A stretch of 64,000 nt of DNA from Xanthobacteraceae bacterium 501b. GTDB lineage: Bacteria > Pseudomonadota > Alphaproteobacteria > Rhizobiales > Xanthobacteraceae. Below the pieces are notes generated by a model. The model did not search any database and was not told where the DNA came from. It saw nothing but the letters and a program-made list of their open reading frames with translations. Of the stretch, positions 55,529-64,000 are shown piece after piece. Numbering within the stretch: the stretch's first letter is position 1; each line of letters begins with the position of its first letter. The stretch spans positions 372,001 to 436,000 of the forward strand of contig KB899087.1 in assembly GCA_000378025.1 (NCBI GenBank). Reading direction: 5' to 3'. The position numbers and the translations under genes are program-made.

Positions 55529-56347
55529 TCAGTCGGTGGCGGCGCCGGGGCCGGCCAGCGCGCCGGGCGGGCTCTTGCCGAGGATGATCATGCCCAGCAC
55601 CTCGTCCTTGGTGACATCGGAGGTGCGGGCGGTGCCGACCAGCTTGCCGTTCTTCATCACGCTCACCCGGTCGGCGAGGTCGAACACGTCGTGAATGTCG
55701 TGGCTGATGAGGAAGATGGCGATGCCCTCGGCCTTGAGCTGCTTGATCAGCTCGGCCACCTGCGCCGTCTCCTGCGGGCCGAGCGCGGCGGTGGGCTCGT
55801 CCATGATCAGGATCTTGGCGTTGAAGTGGATGGCGCGGGCGATCGCCACCGACTGGCGCTGGCCGCCGGAGAGGCCGCGCACCGGCTCCTTGAACTTGCG
55901 GAAGTTCGGGTTGAGCCGGCCCATCACCTCGCGCGTCGCCGCCTCCATCGCCACGTCGTCGAGCGTGCCCCAGGGGGTCATCAGCTCGCGGCCGAGGAAG
56001 AGGTTGGCGGCGGCGTCGACATTATCGGCCAGCGCGAGGGTCTGGTAGATCGTCTCGATGCCATAGCGCTTGGCGTCGCGCGGGTTGGCAATGTCGGCCT
56101 TCTCGCCCTTGATGCGGATCTCGCCGGCATCCGGCTTGTAGGCGCCGGCGAGGATCTTGATCAGCGTCGACTTGCCGGCGCCATTATGGCCGAGCAGGCC
56201 GACCACCTCGCCGGGATAGAGATCGACCGAGACGTCATCGACGGCGCGGATGCCGCCGAAGGAGATGCAGATGTCGCGCATCTCCACCATGGGCGTGCCT
56301 TCGATGCGGGAGGCGCCGGGGGCGAGGGGGGATGTGACGGCGTTCAT
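55529..56347 (-). CDS. xylG: Xylose ABC transporter ATPase XylG (single-domain)
   Basis: A 272-residue ATPase. Walker A is GHNGAGKS (53-60), the signature [16 protein letters not shown], and Walker B ILIMDEP. It has one ATPase domain, unlike the two-domain XylG of E. coli, as is usual for alphaproteobacterial sugar CUT2 systems. It follows xylH in the same strand order F-H-G. The alternative start at residue 20 would keep the whole ATPase fold. Confidence 0.9.
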   Translation of the reverse strand: MNAVTSPLAPGASRIEGTPMVEMRDICISFGGIRAVDDVSVDLYPGEVVGLLGHNGAGKSTLIKILAGAYKPDAGEIRIKGEKADIANPRDAKRYGIETIYQTLALADNVDAAANLFLGRELMTPWGTLDDVAMEAATREVMGRLNPNFRKFKEPVRGLSGGQRQSVAIARAIHFNAKILIMDEPTAALGPQETAQVAELIKQLKAEGIAIFLISHDIHDVFDLADRVSVMKNGKLVGTARTSDVTKDEVLGMIILGKSPPGALAGPGAATD

Positions 56348-56358
56348 GGGCGCGCTCC

Positions 56359-57717
56359 TCACTTGATCCGCTTGCGGTAGACCGTGTCGATCCACACGGC
56401 GAAGACGAGCACGATGCCGACCACGATGTTCTGGTAGGGCGTGTCGACGCGCATCAGCACCATGCCCGATTGCAGGCTCTGCATAACAAGCGCGCCGAGC
56501 ATGGCGCCGGCGATGGTGCCGGAGCCGCCAGCGAGCGAGGTGCCGCCAATGACCGCCGCGGCGATGACATAGAGCTCGTCCAGCGTGCCCTGCGCATTGG
56601 TCGCCGAATTGAGCCGGGCGGTGGAAATGGCGGCCCCGATCGCCGCCAGCGCCCCCATCAGCGCGAACACCGCCAGGGTGACGCGGCGGGTGTTGATGCC
56701 GGCGAGATCAGCCGCTTCCGGGTTGCCGCCAATGGCGAAGACATAGCGGCCGAAGCGGGTGCGGTTGGTGACGAAGGTCATGACGATGCCGACCGCGAGC
56801 GCCACCAGCACCGGAATGGCGAAGCCGAAGCTGATCGCGATGCCTTCCGGCGGCACGGTGAGGCCGGCGGCCTCGGCATAGCGGCGGGCCAGCACGGGGG
56901 GCAGCGTATAGGCGTTGACCACCAGCGTCGCGGCGATCACCGCCAGGCAGCCGGCGGTGACGATGACGAATTCAGCCCAGACCGGCTTCTGCGGGAAATG
57001 GAAGCGCTGGCGCTGCCGGCGCGCCTGCACGGCGGCGGCGGCGATGGCGAGGCAGGCGATGATGGCAATCACCCAGCTCCACATCTCGCCGACGGAGCCA
57101 TTGGCACCGCCGCCGAGCAGCTTGAAATTGTCGTCGACGAGCGGGATCGTCTTGCCCTCGGCCACCGCCCAGGCGGCGCCGCGCCACACCAGCAGGCCGC
57201 CCAGCGTGACGATGAAGGCGGGCACGCCGAGATAGGCGATGACGAAGCCGTGCAGGGCGCCGATGGCGGCCCCGGCGCTGATGCCGGCGGCGAGGGTGAG
57301 GATGATCACCGCCGGGTGGTTGAAGCCGAAGGTCGGCATCAGCGTGCTGACCTGGAACACCGCCATGATCATGCCGGTGACGCCGAGGATGGAGCCGACC
57401 GACAGATCGATGTGGCGCATCACGATCACCAGCACCATGCCGGTGGACATGACGGCGATGGACGAGCTCTGGACCGACAGGTTCCAGAGGTTGCGGGCGG
57501 TGAGGAAGGTGCCGCCGGCGAGGATGTCGAACACCACCCAGATGACGGCGAGCGCGCCGAGCATGCCGAGGAAGCGGACATCGATCTCCAGCGCGCCGAT
57601 GAAGCTGGTGGGCGCCGAGGCGGGGGAGGAGCCGGGCCGGGAGCCGGGCTTCGCCGCAGGGCTGCCGGGCGGCGGCGCTGCCGGGATGGGCGTGCTGGTC
57701 GTGGTGGTGTCGGTCAT
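56359..57717 (-). CDS. xylH: Xylose ABC transporter permease XylH
   Basis: A 452-residue permease of the BPD/CUT2 class, with about ten hydrophobic segments and a Pro-rich cytoplasmic N-terminus (about 40 residues). [30 protein letters not shown] and [32 protein letters not shown], and [20 protein letters not shown] and [22 protein letters not shown] near the end, are typical. A GGAGAGGA site precedes the ATG. It overlaps xylG closely (11 bases). Confidence 0.92.
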   Translation of the reverse strand: MTDTTTTSTPIPAAPPPGSPAAKPGSRPGSSPASAPTSFIGALEIDVRFLGMLGALAVIWVVFDILAGGTFLTARNLWNLSVQSSSIAVMSTGMVLVIVMRHIDLSVGSILGVTGMIMAVFQVSTLMPTFGFNHPAVIILTLAAGISAGAAIGALHGFVIAYLGVPAFIVTLGGLLVWRGAAWAVAEGKTIPLVDDNFKLLGGGANGSVGEMWSWVIAIIACLAIAAAAVQARRQRQRFHFPQKPVWAEFVIVTAGCLAVIAATLVVNAYTLPPVLARRYAEAAGLTVPPEGIAISFGFAIPVLVALAVGIVMTFVTNRTRFGRYVFAIGGNPEAADLAGINTRRVTLAVFALMGALAAIGAAISTARLNSATNAQGTLDELYVIAAAVIGGTSLAGGSGTIAGAMLGALVMQSLQSGMVLMRVDTPYQNIVVGIVLVFAVWIDTVYRKRIK

Positions 57718-57823
57718 GAGCGTCCTCTCCCCGCCGCGCGCGTGACTGGGCGCGGTGTCGCGTGGGCAGGCGGCGGGGTTTCCCCCGCCGCGCAATGGGC
57801 TACAGCATCTGTCGCGGGTGGAT

Positions 57824-57844
57824 CGATCGCAATGCGAGCGATCG
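57824..57844 (-). promoter_or_regulatory. Stem-loop between xylF and xylH
   Basis: An inverted repeat CGATCGC / GCGATCG with a 7-base loop, 9 bases past the xylF stop. Such hairpins after binding-protein genes often keep the receptor mRNA stable relative to downstream genes. Confidence 0.45.
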
Positions 57845-57852
57845 CACGTCGA

Positions 57853-58893
57853 TCAGTCGCAGGCCTTCACCGTGCCGGGCTTCACGCCCTGGCAGACGGT
57901 GGCCTTCGGCACCCAGCCGGCCTCGATGATCACGCCGAGATTGTCCTTGGTGATCGGCACCGGGGTGAGGAAGGTCGAGTTCATCGGCACCTTCTTCGGG
58001 CCGTCGGTGAAGGTCGTCGTGCCCTTCACGGCCTTGGGCTCGGTGCCCTTGGCGAGTTCGAGGGCGATCTCGGCGGCGCGCTTGCCGAGCTCGCGCGAAT
58101 CCTTCCACACCGACACGGTCTGGGTGCCGAGCGCGATGCGGTTCAGCGCCGCGAAATCGGCGTCCTGGCCGGAAACCGGCACCGAGCCGGCAAGGCCCTG
58201 CGCGGCGAGCGCGGCGATGGCGCCGCCGGCGGTGCCGTCATTGGAGGCGACGACGGCGTCGACCTTGTTGTTATTGGCGGTCAGCATCTGCTCGGTGTTG
58301 CGCTGGGCGTTCGCCGGCAGCCAGCTGTCCGTATAGGCCTCGCCGACATTCTTGATGTCGCCCTTGTCGATCGCGGCCTTGAGGGTTTCCATCTGGCCGG
58401 AGAACAGGAAGTCGGCATTGGGATCGGAGGCCGAGCCCTTGATGAAGATGTAGTTGCCCTTCGGCTTGATCTTCATCACCTCGGCGGCCTGGATGCGGCC
58501 CACTTCCTTGTTGTCGAAGGTGATGTAGTAGGCATAGGGGTTCTCGATCAGCCGGTCATAGCCGACCACCGGGATGCCCTCGTTCTGCGCCTTGGCGATG
58601 GCCGGGGCGATGGCGTCGGAATCCTGCGCCAGGATGATGAGCGAGGTGGCGCCCTGGGCGATCAGCGCCTCCACATCGGACAGCTGCTTGGAGGCAGAGG
58701 ACTGGGCGTCGGCCGAGATGTACTTGGCGCCGGCGGCTTCGAGGGCCTTCTTGATCGCGGCCTCGTCGGTCTTCCAGCGCTCTTCCTGGAAGTTCGACCA
58801 GCTCACGCCGACCACGGGCTGCTGCGCGTGGGCGACGCCCACCGCCATCACCGTGCCGAGGGCCACGGCGGAAATCGTCAGTTTAAGATTCAT
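57853..58893 (-). CDS. xylF: Xylose-binding periplasmic protein XylF
   Basis: A 346-residue protein with a signal peptide ([20 protein letters not shown], cleavage after AHA at residue 23). The periplasmic binding fold, with [72 protein letters not shown] and [38 protein letters not shown], matches XylF. The ribosome site GGGAGGAAAGC is strong. It is the first gene of xylFHG, divergent from xylR. Confidence 0.93.
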   Translation of the reverse strand: MNLKLTISAVALGTVMAVGVAHAQQPVVGVSWSNFQEERWKTDEAAIKKALEAAGAKYISADAQSSASKQLSDVEALIAQGATSLIILAQDSDAIAPAIAKAQNEGIPVVGYDRLIENPYAYYITFDNKEVGRIQAAEVMKIKPKGNYIFIKGSASDPNADFLFSGQMETLKAAIDKGDIKNVGEAYTDSWLPANAQRNTEQMLTANNNKVDAVVASNDGTAGGAIAALAAQGLAGSVPVSGQDADFAALNRIALGTQTVSVWKDSRELGKRAAEIALELAKGTEPKAVKGTTTFTDGPKKVPMNSTFLTPVPITKDNLGVIIEAGWVPKATVCQGVKPGTVKACD

Positions 58894-59141
58894 GCTTTCC
58901 TCCCAAAGGGGTGCGACAGGCGGGTGCCAGAGGTTGGGCGCGCACTCCGCAAGGGGCGCGCAGGCCTCGGTCGTTTTTCTGACGTCCGAACCTCAAGCGG
59001 GCCGGGCGTCGACATATTGGCCGACCCTGAGCGGGCCGGCGGTAGGGTTTCACCACGCCTCAGCGGGGTGCTGGAGGTCAATGTAACAAATCGTGAGGGC
59101 GCCGGCTCCTCGCTCTTTGGTCTAAAGCGACGCTCCAAAGC

Positions 59142-59159
59142 CTGAGTTGCGTACCTCAG
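59142..59159. promoter_or_regulatory. Candidate LacI-type operator between xylF and xylR
   Basis: The sequence CTGAGTTGCGTACCTCAG is an imperfect 18-base palindrome (7 of 9 positions pair) 23 bases before xylR. It sits in the 288-base divergent gap (58894-59181), where XylR would be expected to act on both sides. Confidence 0.35.
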
Positions 59160-59181
59160 ATTTTGAGGGCAACATGGCGTC

Positions 59182-60219
59182 ATGTCCAGAGGTGTTTCGC
59201 GCATAACCTTGCAAGACGTCGCCCGCGAGGCCGGTGTTTCGCTGGCCACCGCCGACCGCGTGCTCAATGGCCGCGCCGGGGTGCGGGGGGTGACGGCCGA
59301 GCGGGTGAAGCAGGCGGTGTCCCGCCTCGGCTACCGCCCGAACCTCGCCGCCGCCCGGCTGGCGCGCGGGGAAACCTACCGTTTCTGCTTCGTGCTGCCG
59401 ACCGGCGCCAATGTGTTCATGCGGATGCTCGGCGAGCAGGTGGCGAACACGACGAGCTGGCTCGCCGCCAACAACGCCTATATCGACACGCTGCGCGTCG
59501 ACGTGTTCGCCCCCGAAACGCTGGCCACGGCGCTTGAGGGGTTGATGGGCCATTATGACGGGGTGGCCGTCGTGGCGCTCGACCATCCGCGCGTGCGGGC
59601 GGCGATCGACGATCTCGTCGCCTCGGGCGTGGCGGTGGTGACGCTGGTGTCGGACGTGCCGTCCTCGCATCGGCTGCATTATGTCGGCATCGACAACATC
59701 GCCGCCGGCCGCACCGCCGCGACCCTGCTCGGGCGCTTCGCCGGCGGGCGGCGCGGCTCCATCGGCCTCATCGTCGGCACCCCGGCGCTGCGCGACCATG
59801 CTGAGCGGCAATTCGGCTTCACCCAGGTGATGGCCGGCGAATATGCGGCGCTGAAGGTGCTGCCGGTGCGCGAGAGCCTCGACGAGGACGAGCGCAACGA
59901 GGCTATCGTCTCGCAGATGCTGCGCGACGTGCCGGACCTTGTCGGCCTCTACAATGTCGGCGCCGGCAATCGCGGCATCGCCGCGGCGGTCGCGGCCGCC
60001 AACCGCGCCGGCGACCTCATCTTCATCGGCCACGACCTTACGGACGACACGCGCCGCTTCCTGCTGCGCGGGGTGATGGACGCGGTGATCAACCAGGATG
60101 CCGGGCACCAGTCGCGCTCGGCCGCCCGGGTGCTGCTGGCCCATTGCGCCGGCGAGCCGCTGATGAACGAACAGGAACGTATCCGCATCGACATCTTCCT
60201 GCGGGACAACCTGCCGTGA
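59182..60219 (+). CDS. xylR: LacI-family xylose regulator
   Basis: A 345-residue regulator. The HTH and hinge read RITLQDVAREAGVSLATADRVLNGRAGVRGVTAERVKQAVSRLGYRPN (residues 7-56), followed by a sugar-binding fold (FVLPTGANVFM, GIDNIAAGRTAATLL, YNVGAGNRGIAAAV, GHDLTDDTRRFLLRG). Unlike the AraC-type XylR of enterics, this matches alphaproteobacterial xylose regulators of the LacI type. It is divergent from xylFHG and upstream of xylBA. Confidence 0.85.
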   Translation: MSRGVSRITLQDVAREAGVSLATADRVLNGRAGVRGVTAERVKQAVSRLGYRPNLAAARLARGETYRFCFVLPTGANVFMRMLGEQVANTTSWLAANNAYIDTLRVDVFAPETLATALEGLMGHYDGVAVVALDHPRVRAAIDDLVASGVAVVTLVSDVPSSHRLHYVGIDNIAAGRTAATLLGRFAGGRRGSIGLIVGTPALRDHAERQFGFTQVMAGEYAALKVLPVRESLDEDERNEAIVSQMLRDVPDLVGLYNVGAGNRGIAAAVAAANRAGDLIFIGHDLTDDTRRFLLRGVMDAVINQDAGHQSRSAARVLLAHCAGEPLMNEQERIRIDIFLRDNLP

Positions 60220-60254
60220 CGTTTTCTCTCCGTTTTGCCGAAAGGGTGTGAGGC

Positions 60255-61712
60255 ATGTATCTCGGCCTCGATATTGGAACCTCCGCCATCAAGGCGGTGC
60301 TGGTCGACGACGCGCAGGCCGTCATCGCGACGGCGGAGACGCCGCTGGCGATCTCCCGCCCGCAGCCCGGCTTCAGCGAACAGAGCCCCGAGGACTGGTG
60401 GCAGGCGACGCTGGCCAGCATCGACACGCTGAAGGCGGAACAGCCGGCGGCGCTCGCCGCCGTGCGCGGCATCGGCCTGTCCGGCCAGATGCACGGGGCG
60501 GTGCTGCTCGACGCCTTCGGCAAGGTGCTGCGCCCGGCCATTCTGTGGAATGACGGGCGCTCCTCCGCTGAGTGCCGCGAGCTGGAAGAGCGCTTTCCGG
60601 CGCTGCATCAGGTTGCCGGCAACCTCGCCTTTCCCGGCTTCACCGCCCCCAAGCTGATGTGGGTGCGCAAGCACGAGCCGGACCTGTTCGCCCGCATGGC
60701 CAAGGTGCTGCTGCCCAAGGCCTATGTCGGCTTCCGCCTCACCGGCGAGATGGTGGAGGAGATGTCGGACGCCTCCGGCACGCTCTGGCTCGATGTCGGC
60801 CGACGCGACTGGTCGGACGAGGCGCTGGCGGCGACCGGCATGTCGCGCGAGCACATGCCGCGCCTCGTTGAGGGCAGCGCGGCGGCCGGGCGGATCAAGC
60901 CGGAACTGGCGGCGCGCTGGGGCATGGAGAACCCGCCCGTGCTCGCCGGCGGGGCGGGCGACAATGCCGCCGGCGCCATCGGGCTGGGGGCGATCGGCGC
61001 CAATGATGCCTTCGTCTCGCTCGGCACCTCGGGCGTCCTCTGGGCGACGACGGACCGCTACGCACCCAACCCGCAATCGAGCGTGCACGCCTTCTGCCAC
61101 GCCATTCCCGCCACCTGGCACCAGATGGGCGTGATCCTGTCGGCCGCCTCGGCGCTGGGCTGGTGGGCGAATGTGGCGAAGGAAGCGCCGGGCGACCTGC
61201 TGGCGCCGCTGGGCGAGGCGCCCAAGGCGCCCTCGCGCGCCACCTTCCTGCCCTATCTCTCCGGCGAGCGCACGCCGCACAACGACACCGCGATCCGCGC
61301 CGCCTTTGTCGGCATGGACCACGACACTGGCCGGGACGAGCTGACCCAGGCGGTGCTGGAGGGCGTGTCCTTCGCCTTCAAGGATTGCCTCGATGCGCTC
61401 TCCGCCGCCGGCACCAGGTTGACGCAGGCGGACGTGATTGGCGGCGGCTCGCGCTCGCGCTTCTGGATCGCGGTGCTGGCCAGCGTGCTGGGCATCCCGC
61501 TCAACCGCGTCGAGGATGGCGAGCGTGGCGGGGCGTTCGGCGCCGCGCGGCTCGCCCGCATGGCGGCGACCGGCGAAAGCCCGGCCGAGATCTGCCTGCC
61601 GCCACGCCGCATCGAGACCATCGAACCCGACCCCGTTCTTCAACAGGCCTATGCGGAACGGCACGCGCTCTACAAGGCGCTGTACCCCGCCCTCAAGGGA
61701 GTGACCTCATGA
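60255..61712 (+). CDS. xylB: Xylulokinase XylB
   Basis: A 485-residue FGGY-family kinase. [19 protein letters not shown] is the phosphate-binding start, [13 protein letters not shown] and [10 protein letters not shown] are typical of XylB, and the C-terminal [24 protein letters not shown] is the ATP-binding motif. It converts xylulose to xylulose-5-phosphate. The stop overlaps xylA (ATGA). Confidence 0.95.
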   Translation: MYLGLDIGTSAIKAVLVDDAQAVIATAETPLAISRPQPGFSEQSPEDWWQATLASIDTLKAEQPAALAAVRGIGLSGQMHGAVLLDAFGKVLRPAILWNDGRSSAECRELEERFPALHQVAGNLAFPGFTAPKLMWVRKHEPDLFARMAKVLLPKAYVGFRLTGEMVEEMSDASGTLWLDVGRRDWSDEALAATGMSREHMPRLVEGSAAAGRIKPELAARWGMENPPVLAGGAGDNAAGAIGLGAIGANDAFVSLGTSGVLWATTDRYAPNPQSSVHAFCHAIPATWHQMGVILSAASALGWWANVAKEAPGDLLAPLGEAPKAPSRATFLPYLSGERTPHNDTAIRAAFVGMDHDTGRDELTQAVLEGVSFAFKDCLDALSAAGTRLTQADVIGGGSRSRFWIAVLASVLGIPLNRVEDGERGGAFGAARLARMAATGESPAEICLPPRRIETIEPDPVLQQAYAERHALYKALYPALKGVTS

Positions 61713-63028
61713 CCGCCCGCTTCTTCCCCGCCATCGACAAGCTGAAATATGCGGGTCCGGAGAGCCGGGACCCGCTCGCCTTCCACTGGTACGACAAGGA
61801 CCGGGTGGTGCTGGGCAAGCGGATGGAGGACCATCTGCGCTTCGCCGTCGCCTATTGGCACAGCTTCACCTGGCCGGGCGGCGACCCCTTTGGCGGCGAG
61901 ACCTTCCTGCGCCCGTGGATGCACGGCACGGACGAGCTGGCGCTGGCCCGCGCCAAGGCGGATGTGGCGTTCGAGCTGTTCGACATTCTCGACGTGCCGT
62001 TCTTCGCCTTCCATGACCGCGACATCGCCCCCGAGGGCAGGACGCTCGCCGAATCCAACGCCAATGTCCGCGCCATCGCCGACATCTTCGCCCGCAAGAT
62101 GGAGACCTCGAAGACCAAGCTGCTCTGGGGCACGGCCAATTTGTTCTCCAACCGCCGCTTCATGTCCGGCGCCGCCACCAATCCGGACCCGGATGTGTTC
62201 GCCTATTCCGCGGCGCAGGTGAAGAACGTGCTCGAAGTCACCCACGAGCTGGGCGGCGAGAACTATGTGCTGTGGGGCGGCCGCGAGGGCTATGAGACGC
62301 TGCTCAACACCGACCTGAAGCGCGAACTCGACCAGATGGGCCGCTTCCTGAACCTCGTGGTCGAGCACAAGCACAAGATCGGCTTCAAGGGCACGATCCT
62401 GATCGAGCCGAAGCCGCAGGAGCCGACCAAGCACCAGTACGACTTCGATGTCGGCACGGTCTACGGCCTGCTCTGCCGCGCCGGGCTGGAGAAGGAAGTG
62501 AAGGTCAATATCGAGGCCAACCACGCCACGCTGGCCGGCCACAGCTTCGAGCACGAGATCGCCATGGCGTCGGCGCTCGGCATTTTCGGCTCCATCGACA
62601 TGAACAAGGGCGATGCCCAGTCCGGCTGGGACACCGACCAGTTCCCGACCAATGTCGAGGACACGGCGCTCGCCATGTACGAAATCCTGCGCGCGGGCGG
62701 CTACACCACCGGCGGCACCAATTTCGACGCCAAAGTGCGGCGCCAGTCGATCGAGCCGGAAGACCTCGTCATCGCTCACGCGGCCGCCATGGATGTGTGC
62801 GCCCGCGCCCTGCTGATCGCCGCCGACATGATCGAGGACGGCGCGCTGCAGAAGGCGGTCGATGATCGTTATGCCGGCTGGGAGGCGCCCGCGAACAAGG
62901 CGATGCTCGCGCCCGACAGCTCGCTGGAGGCGATCGCCGCCCGGGTGGCGGCGGAGGGCCTCGACCCGCAGCCGCGGTCGGGCCGGCAGGAGCGGCTGGA
63001 GGCGCTGGTGGGAAGCTACCTTCGCTGA
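61709..63028 (+). CDS. xylA: Xylose isomerase XylA
   Basis: A 439-residue class II TIM-barrel isomerase converting xylose to xylulose. Catalytic His102 and Asp105 are in [13 protein letters not shown]. Metal-ligand motifs are [19 protein letters not shown] and [27 protein letters not shown] precedes the ATG. It is the last gene of xylR-xylB-xylA, followed by a terminator. Confidence 0.97.
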   Translation: MTARFFPAIDKLKYAGPESRDPLAFHWYDKDRVVLGKRMEDHLRFAVAYWHSFTWPGGDPFGGETFLRPWMHGTDELALARAKADVAFELFDILDVPFFAFHDRDIAPEGRTLAESNANVRAIADIFARKMETSKTKLLWGTANLFSNRRFMSGAATNPDPDVFAYSAAQVKNVLEVTHELGGENYVLWGGREGYETLLNTDLKRELDQMGRFLNLVVEHKHKIGFKGTILIEPKPQEPTKHQYDFDVGTVYGLLCRAGLEKEVKVNIEANHATLAGHSFEHEIAMASALGIFGSIDMNKGDAQSGWDTDQFPTNVEDTALAMYEILRAGGYTTGGTNFDAKVRRQSIEPEDLVIAHAAAMDVCARALLIAADMIEDGALQKAVDDRYAGWEAPANKAMLAPDSSLEAIAARVAAEGLDPQPRSGRQERLEALVGSYLR

Positions 63029-63048
63029 TGCCCGGCGCCTGAAACGCG

Positions 63049-63079
63049 ATCTGCGCCGGTGACGCCCGGCGCAGATTTC
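63049..63079 (+). terminator. Terminator after xylA
   Basis: A perfect 11-base-arm hairpin (ATCTGCGCCGG / CCGGCGCAGAT, loop TGACGC) followed by TTCA, 20 bases after the stop. Confidence 0.75.
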
Positions 63080-63195
63080 ATCACACTGTGATTGACTTGA
63101 GGTCATTTCCCCCGTTCGATCCCCCTTTCAGGGAGCGACCCGTGACTCGGCGCACGCCTTGCCGTGCGCCAGGCCTTCAGAGGGGAAACGACACG

Positions 63196-63828
63196 ATGCC
63201 TTTCGCGAGCATGAAAATCGGCCTGATTGGCGCGGCACTGGCGATGGCGCTCGCGCTGCCGCTGGCCGGCGCGCAGGCGCAGATGCGCCCGGCGGCGGGC
63301 ATGGGCAACCAGATCGTCGATGTGCCTGAGAAGCCCGGCTATGTGCCCTCGGCCGATGAAGAGCAGCTGGACCCGGCCTTCCGCCGGCAGCCGGTTTATT
63401 TCCGCACCAATGAGCCGCCGGGCACCATCATCGTCCACACCAATGAGCGGTTCCTCTATCTCGTGCTCGGCGACAACCGGGCGCTGCGCTACGGCATCGG
63501 CGTCGGGCGCGACGGCTTCCAGTGGGCCGGGCTGCAGAAGGTGAGCCGCAAGTCGGAATGGCCGGACTGGACCCCGCCGCCGGAAATGATCGACCGCCAG
63601 CCCTATCTGCCGCGCTTCATGGCCGGCGGGCCGGGCAACCCGATGGGCGCCGCCGCGCTCTATCTCGGCTCCACCGTCTACCGCATCCACGGCACCAACA
63701 TGCCGAACACGATCGGCATGGCGATCTCGTCCGGCTGCTTCCGCTTGGTCAATTCCGACGTGCAGGACCTCTATAATCGTGTCCCGGTGGGAACGAAGGT
63801 GGTCATTCGGCAGGCGCCGGAACTGTGA
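63196..63828 (+). CDS. Secreted L,D-transpeptidase (YkuD domain)
   Basis: A 210-residue protein with a signal peptide (MKIGLIGAALAMALALPLAG, cleavage after about AQAQ, residue 29). The YkuD domain runs from GTIIVHTNERFLYLVLGDNRALRYGIGVGRDGF to the end. His165 (YRIHGTN) and Cys181 (ISSGCFRLVN) are the catalytic residues. It probably cross-links peptidoglycan or anchors proteins to it. The gene end is duplicated (see finding at 63816). GAGGGGA precedes the ATG at 63196. Confidence 0.9.
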   Translation: MPFASMKIGLIGAALAMALALPLAGAQAQMRPAAGMGNQIVDVPEKPGYVPSADEEQLDPAFRRQPVYFRTNEPPGTIIVHTNERFLYLVLGDNRALRYGIGVGRDGFQWAGLQKVSRKSEWPDWTPPPEMIDRQPYLPRFMAGGPGNPMGAAALYLGSTVYRIHGTNMPNTIGMAISSGCFRLVNSDVQDLYNRVPVGTKVVIRQAPEL

Positions 63829-63890
63829 GTGCCGGAACTGTGAGCGCCTTACGTCGCGCCGCTCGCCTTTCGATTCGGACTGGGGGAAAG

Positions 63891-64000
63891 ATGAACAGGA
63901 TCGCAACCGCGCTGGCCGCCGCCGGCATTCTTCTCACGACCGGCGTCGCGCAGGCGGGCACGCTCGCCGACGTGAAGGCGCGCGGCACGCTGAAATGCGG
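63891..64000 (+). CDS. Amino-acid ABC transporter substrate-binding protein, N-terminal part (AapJ-like)
   Basis: The ATG at 63891 follows GGGGGAAAG. The 36 complete codons read as a signal peptide (MNRIATALAAAGILLTTGVA, then QAG) and then TLADVKARGTLKCG. That mature start matches general L-amino-acid receptors such as AapJ and related polar amino-acid binding proteins. The rest lies beyond the window, so the exact family cannot be settled. Confidence 0.65.
   Translation, partial: MNRIATALAAAGILLTTGVAQAGTLADVKARGTLKC

Overview
The window is high-GC (roughly 68-70 %) chromosomal DNA of a free-living alphaproteobacterium, most likely order Hyphomicrobiales (Rhizobiales). The evidence is a CtrA/ChpT cell-cycle pair, divergent ctrA and fliJ, an EipA-type envelope protein, the aerobic (CobG/CobN) cobalamin route, an AapJ-like amino-acid receptor, and structured intergenic repeats typical of this order. 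Xanthobacteraceae (Ancylobacter/Starkeya/Xanthobacter-like) is my best guess, from general gene content only. There is no prophage, transposase, CRISPR array, tRNA or rRNA.

Layout. 1-925: end of a thiamine operon (thiG, thiE). 1160-9668: mixed housekeeping genes, including a DUF2087 protein, a SAF-domain oxidoreductase, a membrane coiled-coil protein, EipA, CysQ, ChpT, an unusual CheW-like/pseudo-receiver protein and small copper-type secreted proteins. 9843-11465: ctrA and fliJ around a 522-bp regulatory region rich in GANTC sites. 11472-18125: GNAT acetyltransferase, orphan cysA, tpm, a YVTN beta-propeller plus SRPBCC pair, and recQ. 18286-36299: a large cobalamin locus (cbiB, cobQ, cobO, cobU, a cobalamin riboswitch, then cobW-N-G-H-I-J, cobK, cobL-E-M, cobB, and a DUF423 membrane protein). 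36393-48344: glycogen operon glgP-glgB-glgC-glgA and a GlgX-MalQ fusion. 48348-52829: small membrane proteins, then modABC with a dyad upstream and a single-domain ModE. 52904-55434: PepSY membrane protein, PCuAC copper chaperone and a DUF2946-like protein. 55529-63028: xylose locus (xylG, xylH, xylF on the minus strand; xylR, xylB, xylA on the plus strand). 63196-64000: L,D-transpeptidase and the start of an AapJ-like gene.

The genes form three clear pathways. The cob genes cover most steps from precorrin-2 to adenosyl-GDP-cobinamide by the oxygen-dependent route, but cobA, cobF, cobST and lower-ligand genes are not in the window. The glg genes make and degrade glycogen and recycle maltodextrins. 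The xyl genes import xylose and convert it to xylulose-5-phosphate under a LacI-type regulator.

The most striking feature is several families of palindromic repeats that do more than fill intergenic space. Two blocks lie in frame inside cobN. One repeat family supplies the apparent ribosome-binding site of cobQ, and another supplies the stop codon and last residues of CobQ and of a DUF2087 protein. Other unusual points are the GlgX-MalQ fusion, a CheA-like remnant beside chpT, and cobK/cobL start codons that overlap on opposite strands.
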